Shown piece by piece: positions 37,367 through 45,862 of a stretch of 61,146 nucleotides of DNA (position 1 is its first letter; each line of letters starts with the position of its first letter). A program made the position numbers and the translations under genes. This DNA is from Actinomycetes bacterium (lineage in GTDB: Bacteria; Actinomycetota; Acidimicrobiia; Acidimicrobiales; JAAEMS01): positions 1-61,146 of the forward strand of contig JAAEMS010000115.1 in the NCBI GenBank assembly GCA_024225275.1. Direction: 5' to 3'. The notes beneath the pieces were generated by a model. That model did no database searches. It was not told where the DNA came from and saw only the letters and a list, made by a program, of their open reading frames with translations.

Positions 37367-38449
37367 TCAGCCGAACAAGGCGGCCGGATCGTCGGCAGTG
37401 GGGGGGAGTCCGTGGCGGTCGGGGGTGTTGGCCGAGCCGGCAAACTGAGCGAGCCCCATCTGGGCCCTGAGCCCCCGGCTGGCCGCATCGAGGCCGAGGT
37501 CGAGCTCGATGCCGGTGCCATCGGCGATCCGGTTCAGTCCCTCGAAGGCCGAGACGGTGGCGGCTGCCTCGACGAAGGCCTGGTCGCCCACGGCTTGGCG
37601 TAGCTCCCGACGAGCAGGGTCGAGGCCCTCGTCGGTGACCGCGGCCCGCGCGAAACCCACCAGGAGATCGCCGTGGGGCACACCGACCCCCGGCTTGGTG
37701 GCGTCGAGGTCGGTGTCGGTGGCGGTACCGCTCGCACGGAGCAGGGTGGCGTGGGCGGTCGTTCAGTAGAAGCACTCGTTGAGGCGACTGACCTCAGCGG
37801 CCACCGTTTCGACCTGGGGGCGACTGAGAGCGCGGTCCCAGGTGAGGTCCATGAATCCGGCGCCCCGGCTGTAGTGCTGGTCGACGAGGCGGCGCCAGAT
37901 GGCCTGTGCTTCCGGCACCAGGGATGCTGCGCGGGACACGTTGGCCAGCGTCTCACCGATGTCTTGGGTCACCCAGGCTCCGGTGTCGCCCATACCGTCG
38001 GGGCGCGTACGTGTGGGCTGGCCGGCGCCTCCGGTGGGAAGGGGGGCGAGGGGCTGCCCGACACACACCGCGAACCGGTCGATGATGGTGACCGACGAGG
38101 TGTTGGCGACCAGCTCGACGTAGGCCTCTTCGCCGAGCTCGGAGATGGCCCCGTCGGCCCACGGGCGGGTCAGTCGCCCCGGGTCGGTGGCGAGCCGGTG
38201 GATCACGTCGACGGCCGTGGAGGACAGGAGGGGGGTGGCTTGGTGTTCGCCGTCGACCGCCATCGGGGTGACGGCCTCACGACGTTCCTGGCACAGGGTG
38301 CAGCTCCGAGCGGCCCGTGCCTGTTCGAGGATGGCCTGGCGTTGGGGCCCGTTCCACCAGGTGCCGCAAGAGGTGAGCTGGTGCAGGCTGTCGGTGTGGA
38401 CTGTGTCCCACACCGGTTCGAGAAGAACGCTATCGGCTGGGGATTCCAT
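37367..38449 (-). CDS. AhpD-like alkylhydroperoxidase-related selenoprotein (UGA read as Sec)
   Basis: Two same-frame reading stretches, 38449-37766 and 37762-37367, are separated only by TGA at 37763-37765. Read through, they give 360 residues with the AhpD active-site pattern: Cys226-Phe-Tyr-Sec229-Thr-Thr-Ala-His233, that is CxxU with His four residues later, where ordinary AhpD has CxxC and the same His. Sequence on both sides of the TGA is conserved in character (EVSRLNECFY before, TTAHATLLRASGTATDTDLD after). A second redox-like pair, Cys50-Thr-Leu-Cys53, lies in the N-terminal half. Alkylhydroperoxidase-related selenoproteins are a known family. Ordinary callers would split this into a 228-residue and a 104-residue gene. 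The Sec genes are not in the window. Confidence 0.85.
37728..37744 (-). promoter_or_regulatory. Candidate bacterial SECIS hairpin
   Basis: Starting 19 bases after the UGA, CUGCUC pairs with GAGCGG (one G-U) around the loop CGUGC, with a G in the second loop position (37737). Distance and loop G fit the bacterial SECIS model. Folding was done by eye only. Confidence 0.6.
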
Positions 38450-38481
38450 GGTCGCGACGGTAGTTGAACCAGACTGTCCTC

Positions 38482-39681
38482 ATGCCACCGTCGCCCGGAG
38501 AGTTCGACCTCGTCGAGCGTTGGTTCGTGGGCAAGGGCGTTCCCCATGCGATCATCGACTACTCGGCCCGCGAGGACGTCCTCACCCGCGCCGCTCCGTT
38601 CCTGACCCTGGTGTTCTTCGCCGAGGTCTTCTTCGGCACGTTCAGCGACCGGTTGGCCGGCTGGGCCCAGGCCGCCGCGCTGGTGGGTGGGCTCATGGTG
38701 CTGTTGGCGGTGGGGGTGCTGGTGAACCGGGCCCGAGGGCGTCGTCCGTTCCGGCCGCCCGACAACGTCGGCGTCGTCGAGATGGCTGTGTTCGTTTTCG
38801 CTCCCGCCATCCTTCCGGTGCTCTTCGCCAACCAGCGGCTGGCCCGAACGGTGGTCGTGGTCGTCGGCAACCTGCTGATTCTCGGCCTCGTCTATCTGGC
38901 CACCTCCTACGGAGCCATCGGGCTGTTCCGGGTAGGGCTCGGCCAGGCTGTTCGACAGGCCACCCAAGTCCTGGCCCTGACCGGCCGCAGCCTTCCCCTG
39001 CTCCTGCTGTTCACCGCCTTCGTGTTCCTCAACGCTGAGATGTGGCAGGTGGCCCACGACTTCGTGCCCGCCTACTACGGGATCGTCGTGGGCGGCATCG
39101 TCGTGCTCGCCGTGGCCTTCCTGGCCGTCCGGGCCCCGACCGAGGTCGAGAGCTTGGCCCGGTTCACGGACTGGGACACGGTCGACCGATTGTGTCGGAC
39201 CACTGACGCCCCCATCGTCTCCTTCGACGGCCGGCCCGCAGTGCCCGGTTCGGCCCAGCTCGAACGCGACGAACGGATCAACCTCGGCCTGTTCCTGCTC
39301 GCCGCCCAGCTCGTGCAGCTCATCCTGATCGGCTCCGTCATCGCCGTCTTCTACATCGGGTTCGGGGTCCTGGCCGTGCGCGAGGACACCATTCTCCAGT
39401 GGACCACCACCGAGACCGCCGCCACCCTCGACACCATTGCCTCCAACCGGTTCCTGGGTGCCGAATGGGTGCTGACCTGGGAGCATCTGGCGGTCGCGGG
39501 GTTCATCACCGCCTTCTCGGTCCTCCAGCTGGCCGTGGCCTCGGTGACCGACTCGTCCTACCGCGAGGAGCTGGGCGATGAGGTCCGTGACGAGGCGCGG
39601 TCGATTCTCGCGGTGCGGGCCACCTACGTGGCCGCGGTGGAAGCCCATGAGCGGGCTGGTCCTGGGAGACTGGGGGCATGA
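38482..39681 (+). CDS. Multi-pass membrane protein, unknown function
   Basis: A 399-residue protein with about seven to eight hydrophobic helices, among them VFFAEVFFGTFSDRLAGWAQ, AAALVGGLMVLLAVGVLV, ARTVVVVVGNLLILGLVYLA, SLPLLLLFTAFVFLNAEMWQ and IGSVIAVFYIGFGVLAV. No transporter or enzyme motif was found. ATG 38482 follows CAGACT with a 6-base gap, so the mRNA may be leaderless. Its TGA overlaps the start of the next gene (ATGA), which places it in an operon with the F420-type oxidoreductase. Confidence 0.65.
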   Translation: MPPSPGEFDLVERWFVGKGVPHAIIDYSAREDVLTRAAPFLTLVFFAEVFFGTFSDRLAGWAQAAALVGGLMVLLAVGVLVNRARGRRPFRPPDNVGVVEMAVFVFAPAILPVLFANQRLARTVVVVVGNLLILGLVYLATSYGAIGLFRVGLGQAVRQATQVLALTGRSLPLLLLFTAFVFLNAEMWQVAHDFVPAYYGIVVGGIVVLAVAFLAVRAPTEVESLARFTDWDTVDRLCRTTDAPIVSFDGRPAVPGSAQLERDERINLGLFLLAAQLVQLILIGSVIAVFYIGFGVLAVREDTILQWTTTETAATLDTIASNRFLGAEWVLTWEHLAVAGFITAFSVLQLAVASVTDSSYREELGDEVRDEARSILAVRATYVAAVEAHERAGPGRLGA

Positions 39682-40658
39682 CCCGGCTCGGCTACCAGAT
39701 CCCCAACTTCACCTACCCGGCCGTGGGCCCCGATGCCCTGTTCGAGGCGGTGGCCCGTCAGGTCGAGGCCGCCGAGGCCAGTGGTTTCGACTCGGTGTTC
39801 CTGATGGACCACTTCTACCAACTGCCGGGGTTGGGCACGCCCGACCAGTACATGCTGGAGTGCTACACGACTCTGGCGGCTCTGGCCGGCCGTACCCGTC
39901 GGGTGCGGCTCTCGGCCCTCGTGACCGGGAACACCTATCGCAACCCGGCGATGCTCGCGAAGATCATCACCACCCTCGACATCGTGTCGGGCGGGCGGGC
40001 CCAGTTGGGAATCGGAGCAGGGTGGTTTGAGCTCGAGCACGATGCGTACGGGTTCGAGTTCGGCACCTTCACCGACCGGTTCGAGAAGCTCGAAGAGGCC
40101 CTACAGATCATTCTGCCCATGCTCCGCAGCGAGCGACCGACCCTGGCGGGCCACCACTACACGGTCACCGACGCCGTCAACGAGCCGCCCCCCCTCAGTC
40201 GGATCCCCATCATGATCGGGGGCAATGGTGAACGAAAGACGCTGCGGATGGTCGCCCAGTACGCCGACGAGGCCAATCTCACCTGTGGACGTGACGAGAT
40301 CCCCCGCAAGGTCGAGGCCCTCGATCGGCACTGCCGACGACTGGGTCGCCCCCGGGCCGAGATCCTGTTGTCGCACCTGACCCGGGTGCTGATCGCGCCC
40401 TCGGTCGATGAGGCCCGTAATGACCTGGCCGGGTTCCTGCGGCTACGGGGCGTCAATCCCACCACCCTTTCCGAGGCCGAGCGGCTCGACTACGAGTCGA
40501 TGTTCATTTTCGGCGACCCCGACGAAGTGGGCCGCCAGATGGAGGAGGAGATGGCCCTCGGCATCGAGGGGTTCACCTTCAACATGGTCGCCAACGGCCA
40601 CAATCCGGACCGGGTGGCCCTGCTGGGCGAGACGGCGCGGCGGGTGCTGAGGATGTGA
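39678..40658 (+). CDS. LLM-class F420-dependent oxidoreductase
   Basis: A 326-residue luciferase-like TIM-barrel oxidoreductase. Typical stretches: FDSVFLMDHFYQLPGLGTPD, RRVRLSALVTGNTYRNPAML, KIITTLDIVSGGRAQLGIGA, GWFELEHDAYGFEFGTFTDR, and PPPLSRIPIMIGGNGERKTL. Such enzymes use F420 or FMN; the F420 type (TIGR03560-like) fits best in an actinobacterium. The substrate is unknown. It is coupled to the membrane protein upstream. Confidence 0.88.
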   Translation: MTRLGYQIPNFTYPAVGPDALFEAVARQVEAAEASGFDSVFLMDHFYQLPGLGTPDQYMLECYTTLAALAGRTRRVRLSALVTGNTYRNPAMLAKIITTLDIVSGGRAQLGIGAGWFELEHDAYGFEFGTFTDRFEKLEEALQIILPMLRSERPTLAGHHYTVTDAVNEPPPLSRIPIMIGGNGERKTLRMVAQYADEANLTCGRDEIPRKVEALDRHCRRLGRPRAEILLSHLTRVLIAPSVDEARNDLAGFLRLRGVNPTTLSEAERLDYESMFIFGDPDEVGRQMEEEMALGIEGFTFNMVANGHNPDRVALLGETARRVLRM

Positions 40659-40661
40659 CCG

Positions 40662-41048
40662 TCAGCCGGCCAACGCCAGCGCCAGGTGGTCGGCGAAGTG
40701 GAGGCCTTGGCCATCGGGTTGGTCGGTACGGGAGTGGATCGCCGGAGGGGCGGTGACCGGTCGGCCCCTGGAGTCGGTCCGGTCGAATCGGGTTGCCGGC
40801 ATGCCCAAGTCGGTCAACCAGGGGCTGGGCGCAGGGGCGGGAACGTTGGTGTCAACAGCTTGGATTGTCTCGACGGGCGCGGCCGCGAGCGCGACGTCTC
40901 GGGCTTCTCGCAGGCGGCGGAAGGCCGCGCCGGAGCCTCGGAGGTCGGGGTGGGTTCGTTTGGCCAGCTCCCGGAATGCCCGGGAGATCTGAGACGCGGT
41001 AGCACTGGGCGCGAGGCCCAGTTCCACCAGCGCGGTGGTTCCATCCAT
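40662..41048 (-). CDS. J-domain (DnaJ-like) small protein
   Basis: A 128-residue protein. Residues 1-50 form a J-domain: ALVELGLAPSATASQISRAF, then RELAKRTHPDLRG with the HPD tripeptide that stimulates Hsp70 ATPase. The rest is a proline-rich tail of no known type. ATG 41048 gives MDGTTALVEL; GTG 41096 would add 16 residues. No Hsp70 gene is near. It converges with the oxidoreductase gene, with 3 bases between the stops. Confidence 0.7.
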   Translation of the reverse strand: MDGTTALVELGLAPSATASQISRAFRELAKRTHPDLRGSGAAFRRLREARDVALAAAPVETIQAVDTNVPAPAPSPWLTDLGMPATRFDRTDSRGRPVTAPPAIHSRTDQPDGQGLHFADHLALALAG

Positions 41049-41194
41049 GGAAGCAGCGCAATCCGTTGTCCTGACCACGAGTCCGTTCGTGGCCACTGCG
41101 AGTCCGTTCGCAGCACGGCAAGCCTCGGCCGGGTGGGGTCCCGGTAGGACGTCCCGGGCGTCCCGGCAAGGTCCCGACCGGGGTGGGCTGACCC

Positions 41195-42139
41195 TCAGGT
41201 CTGAAGGAAGGGCACCAGGGCGTCGAGAAAGACTGGAGTGTTCTGACCGTGCACGTTGTGACCGGCATCAGGCACTGTGACCAGCTTCCCGTCGGGTACC
41301 GCCTCGACGAACCGGTCGGCCCCGTCGGCGGTGAGTATGTTCGAGTCGGCGCCCCGTATGAGCAGCAGCGGCATCGGGAGGTCGCGCACGTCGTCGAGGG
41401 TGAATCGGTCGCCGCGGGCCCGGTGTTCGCCGGTGGCCTTCAGGCGGGGACCATGGTCATGCTTGCTGATGTACTTGCCGTCGGCCCGCTGGAGCAGGTT
41501 GTAGCGGACGGTCCGCTCGATGTGTTCCCGGGACCGGTAGGGATCGTACTGCTGGACCCGTTTCACGAAGTGGTCGATGTCGTCGAACTCGCGGGTCTCG
41601 GTGATGAACCGGCGAATGGTCTGAGCCCCGTCCGGGGACAGTTCGGGGCCGACGTCGACCAGGCAGAGCCGGGTGACCCGTTCGGGGTGGCTGAGGGTCA
41701 GGCGCATGGCGTTCTGGCCGCCCATGGAGTGGCCCACGACGATCAGGTGGTCAAGGCCCATGGCGTCGATGAAGGCGGCGGCGTCCAGGCCCATGGCCTC
41801 CGACGAGTAGTCGGAGTCTCGGGACCATTCGCTGTCGCCGTGACCCCGCTGGTCGAGGGCGAAGACATGGAATCGGTCAGCCAGATGAAGGCTCACCAGG
41901 TCCCAAGAGTGAGCGGACTGATTCGAGCCGTGGAGCAGGAGAACCGATTGGGCCTCGGGGTTCCCCCACTCGAGGTAGTGGAACCGTTGATGGCGCATCA
42001 CGATATTGCGGGAGCGGTAGCGAACGTCGGGGGAGTGGGTGATGCCGAGGTCGACGGCACTGGCCTTCAGGCTGGCGAATTCGGCGCTGGCCGTCATTTC
42101 GAGAGGATCGAGGGCCTCGGCGAACTCGTTCAGATGCAT
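41195..42139 (-). CDS. Alpha/beta-fold hydrolase
   Basis: A 314-residue hydrolase. The oxyanion region is LLHGSNQSAHSWD, DQRGHGDSEWS follows, the nucleophile elbow is GHSMGGQNAM (Ser), the acid lies near LLIRGADSNIL and the His is in DAGHNVHGQN. The first about 40 residues are extra. Substrate not assigned. TAGCGT on the minus strand (42151-42146) lies 6 bases before ATG 42139, which suggests a leaderless message. Confidence 0.85.
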   Translation of the reverse strand: MHLNEFAEALDPLEMTASAEFASLKASAVDLGITHSPDVRYRSRNIVMRHQRFHYLEWGNPEAQSVLLLHGSNQSAHSWDLVSLHLADRFHVFALDQRGHGDSEWSRDSDYSSEAMGLDAAAFIDAMGLDHLIVVGHSMGGQNAMRLTLSHPERVTRLCLVDVGPELSPDGAQTIRRFITETREFDDIDHFVKRVQQYDPYRSREHIERTVRYNLLQRADGKYISKHDHGPRLKATGEHRARGDRFTLDDVRDLPMPLLLIRGADSNILTADGADRFVEAVPDGKLVTVPDAGHNVHGQNTPVFLDALVPFLQT

Positions 42140-42145
42140 GACGAG

Positions 42146-42151
42146 ACGCTA
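42146..42151 (-). promoter_or_regulatory. -10 box (TAGCGT) before the hydrolase gene
   Basis: TAGCGT is 6 bases before ATG 42139 on the minus strand, as at several other starts here. Confidence 0.4.
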
Positions 42152-42183
42152 GTGCCCCCGGCTGGTCGGCGAGATTCCCGCTC

Positions 42184-42813
42184 TCAGGGGCAGGCGTCCC
42201 ACTCGACCATCGGAACCCGGCCGGAGCGAAGGGCGGTCACCGTGGTGCCGTCGGTGTCGAAGATGACTCGAAAGGCCTGATCGGCTTCGTCGGCCGGGGT
42301 GAACACCAACCGCTGGCCACCGGCTGATGACTCGACGTTGATGCGGTCAGCGAAGCCCTCGATGATCTGGCGGGCTGGCGTGCCGATCCCGAACCCCGAC
42401 CGGGTGCTGACCAGGCCGGCACTGACGTCGATCCGTTCGATGGTGCCGTCGGTGACCAGGAAGCTGACCCCTTCGGGGCCCTCCTCGGGTCGGACCCGGT
42501 AGCAGTCGCCCACCTCGTCCTCGGGAATCAGTGGGGTGCCGGCGGCGGCCTCGGCCGCCCGGACGGTCATACCGAAGGTCACGGTGTCGAGCCCGACGGT
42601 GCTGAGGCTCGAGTTGTCGGTGAGGGTGGGTTCGGTCGGGCCGGCCACTGTCGTGGTGGTAGTGGTGGTGGTGGTTGGGGCCGTGGGAGCGGTGGTGGTG
42701 ATCGAAGCCATGGTGGTCGTGGCGTTCTCCACCCCGCCCGAGTCCTCGTTGCTGTCACCACCGCACGCCGCGATGAATAGGGCGGCGGCCAGGAGAGCAG
42801 ATGTACGGGCCAT
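42184..42813 (-). CDS. Lipoprotein with Thr-rich linker
   Basis: A 209-residue lipoprotein. The signal is MARTSALLAAALFIAACGG with the lipid-anchor Cys at residue 17. A linker rich in Thr (about residues 31-57) follows, then a compact domain from STVGLDTVTFGMTVRAAEAA with two Cys (GDCYRVRPEEG and the C-terminal WDACP). No family was recognised. TACTCT on the minus strand (42825-42820) is 6 bases from the ATG. Confidence 0.72.
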   Translation of the reverse strand: MARTSALLAAALFIAACGGDSNEDSGGVENATTTMASITTTAPTAPTTTTTTTTTVAGPTEPTLTDNSSLSTVGLDTVTFGMTVRAAEAAAGTPLIPEDEVGDCYRVRPEEGPEGVSFLVTDGTIERIDVSAGLVSTRSGFGIGTPARQIIEGFADRINVESSAGGQRLVFTPADEADQAFRVIFDTDGTTVTALRSGRVPMVEWDACP

Positions 42814-42819
42814 GACCTC

Positions 42820-42825
42820 AGAGTA
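42820..42825 (-). promoter_or_regulatory. -10 box (TACTCT) before the lipoprotein gene
   Basis: TACTCT is 6 bases before ATG 42813 on the minus strand. It is divergent from the acyl-CoA dehydrogenase promoter about 20 bases away. Confidence 0.4.
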
Positions 42826-42844
42826 CCGAGCGGCGTCGGGCCCG

Positions 42845-42850
42845 TAGGGT
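42845..42850 (+). promoter_or_regulatory. -10 box (TAGGGT) before the acyl-CoA dehydrogenase gene
   Basis: TAGGGT is 6 bases before ATG 42857. Confidence 0.45.
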
Positions 42851-42856
42851 TGGGCC

Positions 42857-43987
42857 ATGCCCGATGCCCTGCTTGCCGATCTGATCGACCTGCGCGAGAG
42901 GGCGGCCGCCTTGGCCGTCGACACTCTCATACCATTACGCGACGACGAGGCCCTGGTGGCCGGGGAGCGCCGGCGCCGGGTGGCCGCCGCGTCGCGCGCC
43001 GCCGGGATCTTCGGCCTGCCCCAACCGGTCGAGGTGGGGGGTGTGGCCGGTTCGGCCCTGGCCCGCACTGTCGCCCGCGACGAGCTCGGACGTCACGATG
43101 TCGGCCACCTACCGGGCCTCTTCGGTCCGACGCCGGGTGTGCTGGCCGGTGTGGGCGAGCCCCTGCGAACCGACTATCTGCTTCCCCTTCTCGCGGGCGA
43201 GAAGCAGGGGGGTTTCGGCTTCACCGAGCCGGCCGGTGCCGCTCATCCGACTTCGGCCCGGATCGAAGGCGCTGATCTCGTGGTGAACGGCCAGAAGTCC
43301 TACGTGACCGGTGGAGCGGATGCCGATTTCATCAACGCTCTGGTCGAGGTCGAGGGAACGGGCCCGGCAATGGTGCTCATCGATACCGCCACACCCGGTG
43401 TCGAGCTCACCCGCCGCTTCAATTCGATGGACGGCAGCCACCACGCGGCCTTCACTTTTTCCGAGGTTCGGATACCGGCCAGCCATGTCATCGGCGAACC
43501 GGGTCAGGGTATGACCAGGGCCCTCGGTCTGGTGAGCGCCGTGCGCTTGGCCATCGCCGCCGACTCGGTCGGGCTGTGCCGGTATGTGATCGACCAGGTC
43601 ACCGAGCGCCTCCAGACCCCGGGACGCGGTGGGCGCCTTCCCAGTGATAGTGAACGGATCCGGATGCGCTACGGCGATCTGCGGATCCGCACCTTCGCGG
43701 CGCGGGCCACTCTGTACCGGGCTGCACGTTTGGTCGATGCCAACGAGGGGGGACACGGCGAGACGGCCAACGAGTGCATGGCCGCCAAGGTGGTGGCCAC
43801 CGAGACGGTCGGGGAGGTGGTCGACCAGGCCATACAACTGGCCGGCGGTGAGGCCCTGGTCGAGGGACATCCGCTCGAAAGCGTCTACCGGAGAGTCCGG
43901 GTTCTGAGGCTGGCCGAAGGCCCCACCGACGTGCTGCGGACCAATATTGCTCGGGGTGCGTTGGACCTCGACAAGGGTTGTCTCTGA
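42857..43987 (+). CDS. Acyl-CoA dehydrogenase family protein
   Basis: A 376-residue flavoprotein that introduces a 2,3 double bond into acyl-CoA. Motifs: KQGGFGFTEPAGAAHPTSAR, VNGQKSYVTGGADADFINAL, GEPGQGMTRALGLVSAVRLA, and the C-terminal QLAGGEALVEGHPLESVYRR ending RVLRLAEGPTDVLRTNIARG. The catalytic Glu position is not certain by eye. It stands alone between the lipoprotein and the Na/phosphate transporter. Confidence 0.88.
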   Translation: MPDALLADLIDLRERAAALAVDTLIPLRDDEALVAGERRRRVAAASRAAGIFGLPQPVEVGGVAGSALARTVARDELGRHDVGHLPGLFGPTPGVLAGVGEPLRTDYLLPLLAGEKQGGFGFTEPAGAAHPTSARIEGADLVVNGQKSYVTGGADADFINALVEVEGTGPAMVLIDTATPGVELTRRFNSMDGSHHAAFTFSEVRIPASHVIGEPGQGMTRALGLVSAVRLAIAADSVGLCRYVIDQVTERLQTPGRGGRLPSDSERIRMRYGDLRIRTFAARATLYRAARLVDANEGGHGETANECMAAKVVATETVGEVVDQAIQLAGGEALVEGHPLESVYRRVRVLRLAEGPTDVLRTNIARGALDLDKGCL

Positions 43988-44044
43988 CCGGTTTCGTATG
44001 TGGGGCGCCGGCCCGATATCCTGCCGTCGGCCCGAGGAAACGAT

Positions 44045-45184
44045 GTGAACAGCTCCCCCTTCCCCTCCCGTTCCTTGGAACTGCCGGCCTCTATCCGCGC
44101 CGGCTTGGTCATCGGCCTGCTGTACGTGTTCCTGGTGGGTGTGGGCCTGCTCGAATCGGGCATTCAATCGATGGGCGCCGATGTTCAGACGGATCTCTTC
44201 GACAGCGTCACCAACCCACTCGCGGGGGTGTTCGTCGGGGTGCTGGCCACCGTTCTCGTCCAGTCGTCGTCGGTCACGACGGCAACCATCGTGGCCCTGG
44301 TGGCCGGGAGCAGTCTGAGTGTGGGCGACGCAGTGCCGGTGATCATGGGCGCCAACATGGGCACCACGGTCACCAACACCCTGGCCGCCCTGGGTCACAT
44401 GCGTCAGGGTCCCGAGTTCAAGCGAGCCTTCGCCGCGGCCACCGTGCACGACTTCTTCAATGTGCTCGCCGTCATGGTGTTGTTGCCCCTCGAGACCCAG
44501 TTCGGCGTTCTGTCGGGTCCGGCCGAGTGGATGAGCGGGCAGCTCGTGGGCAGTGGTGGCACCACTTGGAAGAGCCCGATCAAGCGGTGGGTGAAGAACC
44601 CGGTGGGCTGGGTCGAGGATGGAGTCGCCTCACTGGGTCTTGACGGCAATTGGCTGGGCGTGGCCCTGCTTCTCGTCGGTCTGACGCTCATCCTCGTGGG
44701 TCTGGCCTTCATCACCAAGAACATGCGCCAACTGATCGCCGACCGGGTCGAGCGCTCCGTCAACCAGGTGTTGGGTCGGGGCGGTGGCCTGGTGGCCATG
44801 GCCCTGGGCCTCGTCATAACGCTCATGGTTCAGTCATCGAGCATCACCACCTCGATCCTCGTACCCCTGTCGGCCACCGGCGTGTTGTCCCTCGCCAATG
44901 CGTTCCCGGTGACTCTGGGGGCCAACGTGGGGACCACCATCACCGCCCTGCTCGCCTCGTTGGCCACAGACAGTCCCGAGTCACTCACGGTGGCCCTGTC
45001 CCACACCCTGTTCAACCTGGCGGGCATCGCTATCTTCTATCCGATGAAGCGGCTCCGACAACTACCCATCACCTTGGCCGAAAGGCTCAGCGAGGTGGCC
45101 AGCGATCGTCGGCCGCTAGCCTTCGCCTACGTCATCGGTGCCTTCATCATCCTGCCGATTGTCGGCATCGCGATCCTGCGCTGA
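44045..45184 (+). CDS. Na+/phosphate cotransporter family protein
   Basis: A 379-residue NptA-type transporter. It has the two inverted repeats with the QSSS signatures: TVLVQSSSVTTATIVALVAG and LGLVITLMVQSSSITTSILV, each followed by GANMGTTVTNTLAALG or GANVGTTITALLASLA. About eight to nine membrane helices. GTG 44045 follows GAGGAAACG; TATCCT at 44017-44022 is a possible -10. The PhoU-like gene 11 bases on is its usual partner. Confidence 0.9.
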   Translation: MNSSPFPSRSLELPASIRAGLVIGLLYVFLVGVGLLESGIQSMGADVQTDLFDSVTNPLAGVFVGVLATVLVQSSSVTTATIVALVAGSSLSVGDAVPVIMGANMGTTVTNTLAALGHMRQGPEFKRAFAAATVHDFFNVLAVMVLLPLETQFGVLSGPAEWMSGQLVGSGGTTWKSPIKRWVKNPVGWVEDGVASLGLDGNWLGVALLLVGLTLILVGLAFITKNMRQLIADRVERSVNQVLGRGGGLVAMALGLVITLMVQSSSITTSILVPLSATGVLSLANAFPVTLGANVGTTITALLASLATDSPESLTVALSHTLFNLAGIAIFYPMKRLRQLPITLAERLSEVASDRRPLAFAYVIGAFIILPIVGIAILR

Positions 45185-45195
45185 GAGGGAGAGTC

Positions 45196-45858
45196 ATGGT
45201 CCTGTCATTCTTTCGAAGGGGCGAACCGCCCCTCGAACAGATCGAACGCCAGATCGTCGAGATGCTGGGCGACGCCCGGCATTCGTTCGATCTCGCCATG
45301 ACCTCCCTGCTGGCCACCGACGAGGGACCGGTCGACGCGGAGGTGTACCGCACCGATCAACGCATCAACGACGCCGAAAGGCAGATCCGGCGGGAGCTGG
45401 TGGTGCACTCGGCGGTCCAAGGCACCCAGAATCTCGCCACCGTGTTGGCCCATCTCCTGCTGATCAAGAAGATCGAGCGCATCGGTGACCAGGCCAAGAA
45501 CATCATGGACCTTCGCTCCGAGGGGGTGGCCCTTTCCGGAGCGGCCGACGCCGACGATCTCCGTCAGGCCCGCAACGACGTGTCCGATGCGTACGCCGAT
45601 CTGCTGCGCATCATCGGGAACAACGAGCATGAGCGGGTCGAGGACTATCGCACCCGGGTCGATGAGTTGGTGGCCGACTACGAGCAGGCGTTGCGCGACC
45701 TGATCCACAGCGACCATCCGGCCTCCGAGGCCGTGCCTCGGGCCCTGCTGTATCGCTATCTGAAGCGCATTGCGGCCAACCTCGCCGGTATCGCCTCGAC
45801 CCTGACCGATCCTCTCGATCAGATTGACTACCGCGACGGCGACGACACCGAGGATTGA
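45196..45858 (+). CDS. PhoU-like regulatory protein
   Basis: A 220-residue helical-bundle protein. PhoU-type stretches include QIVEMLGDARHSFDLAMTSL, RTDQRINDAERQIRRELVVH and the metal-binding type LLIKKIERIGDQAKNIMDL. It is expected to regulate the phosphate transporter encoded immediately upstream. ATG 45196 is preceded by GAGAGGGAGAG. The stop is 4 bases from that of serA on the other strand. Confidence 0.85.
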   Translation: MVLSFFRRGEPPLEQIERQIVEMLGDARHSFDLAMTSLLATDEGPVDAEVYRTDQRINDAERQIRRELVVHSAVQGTQNLATVLAHLLLIKKIERIGDQAKNIMDLRSEGVALSGAADADDLRQARNDVSDAYADLLRIIGNNEHERVEDYRTRVDELVADYEQALRDLIHSDHPASEAVPRALLYRYLKRIAANLAGIASTLTDPLDQIDYRDGDDTED

Positions 45859-45862
45859 CCCG

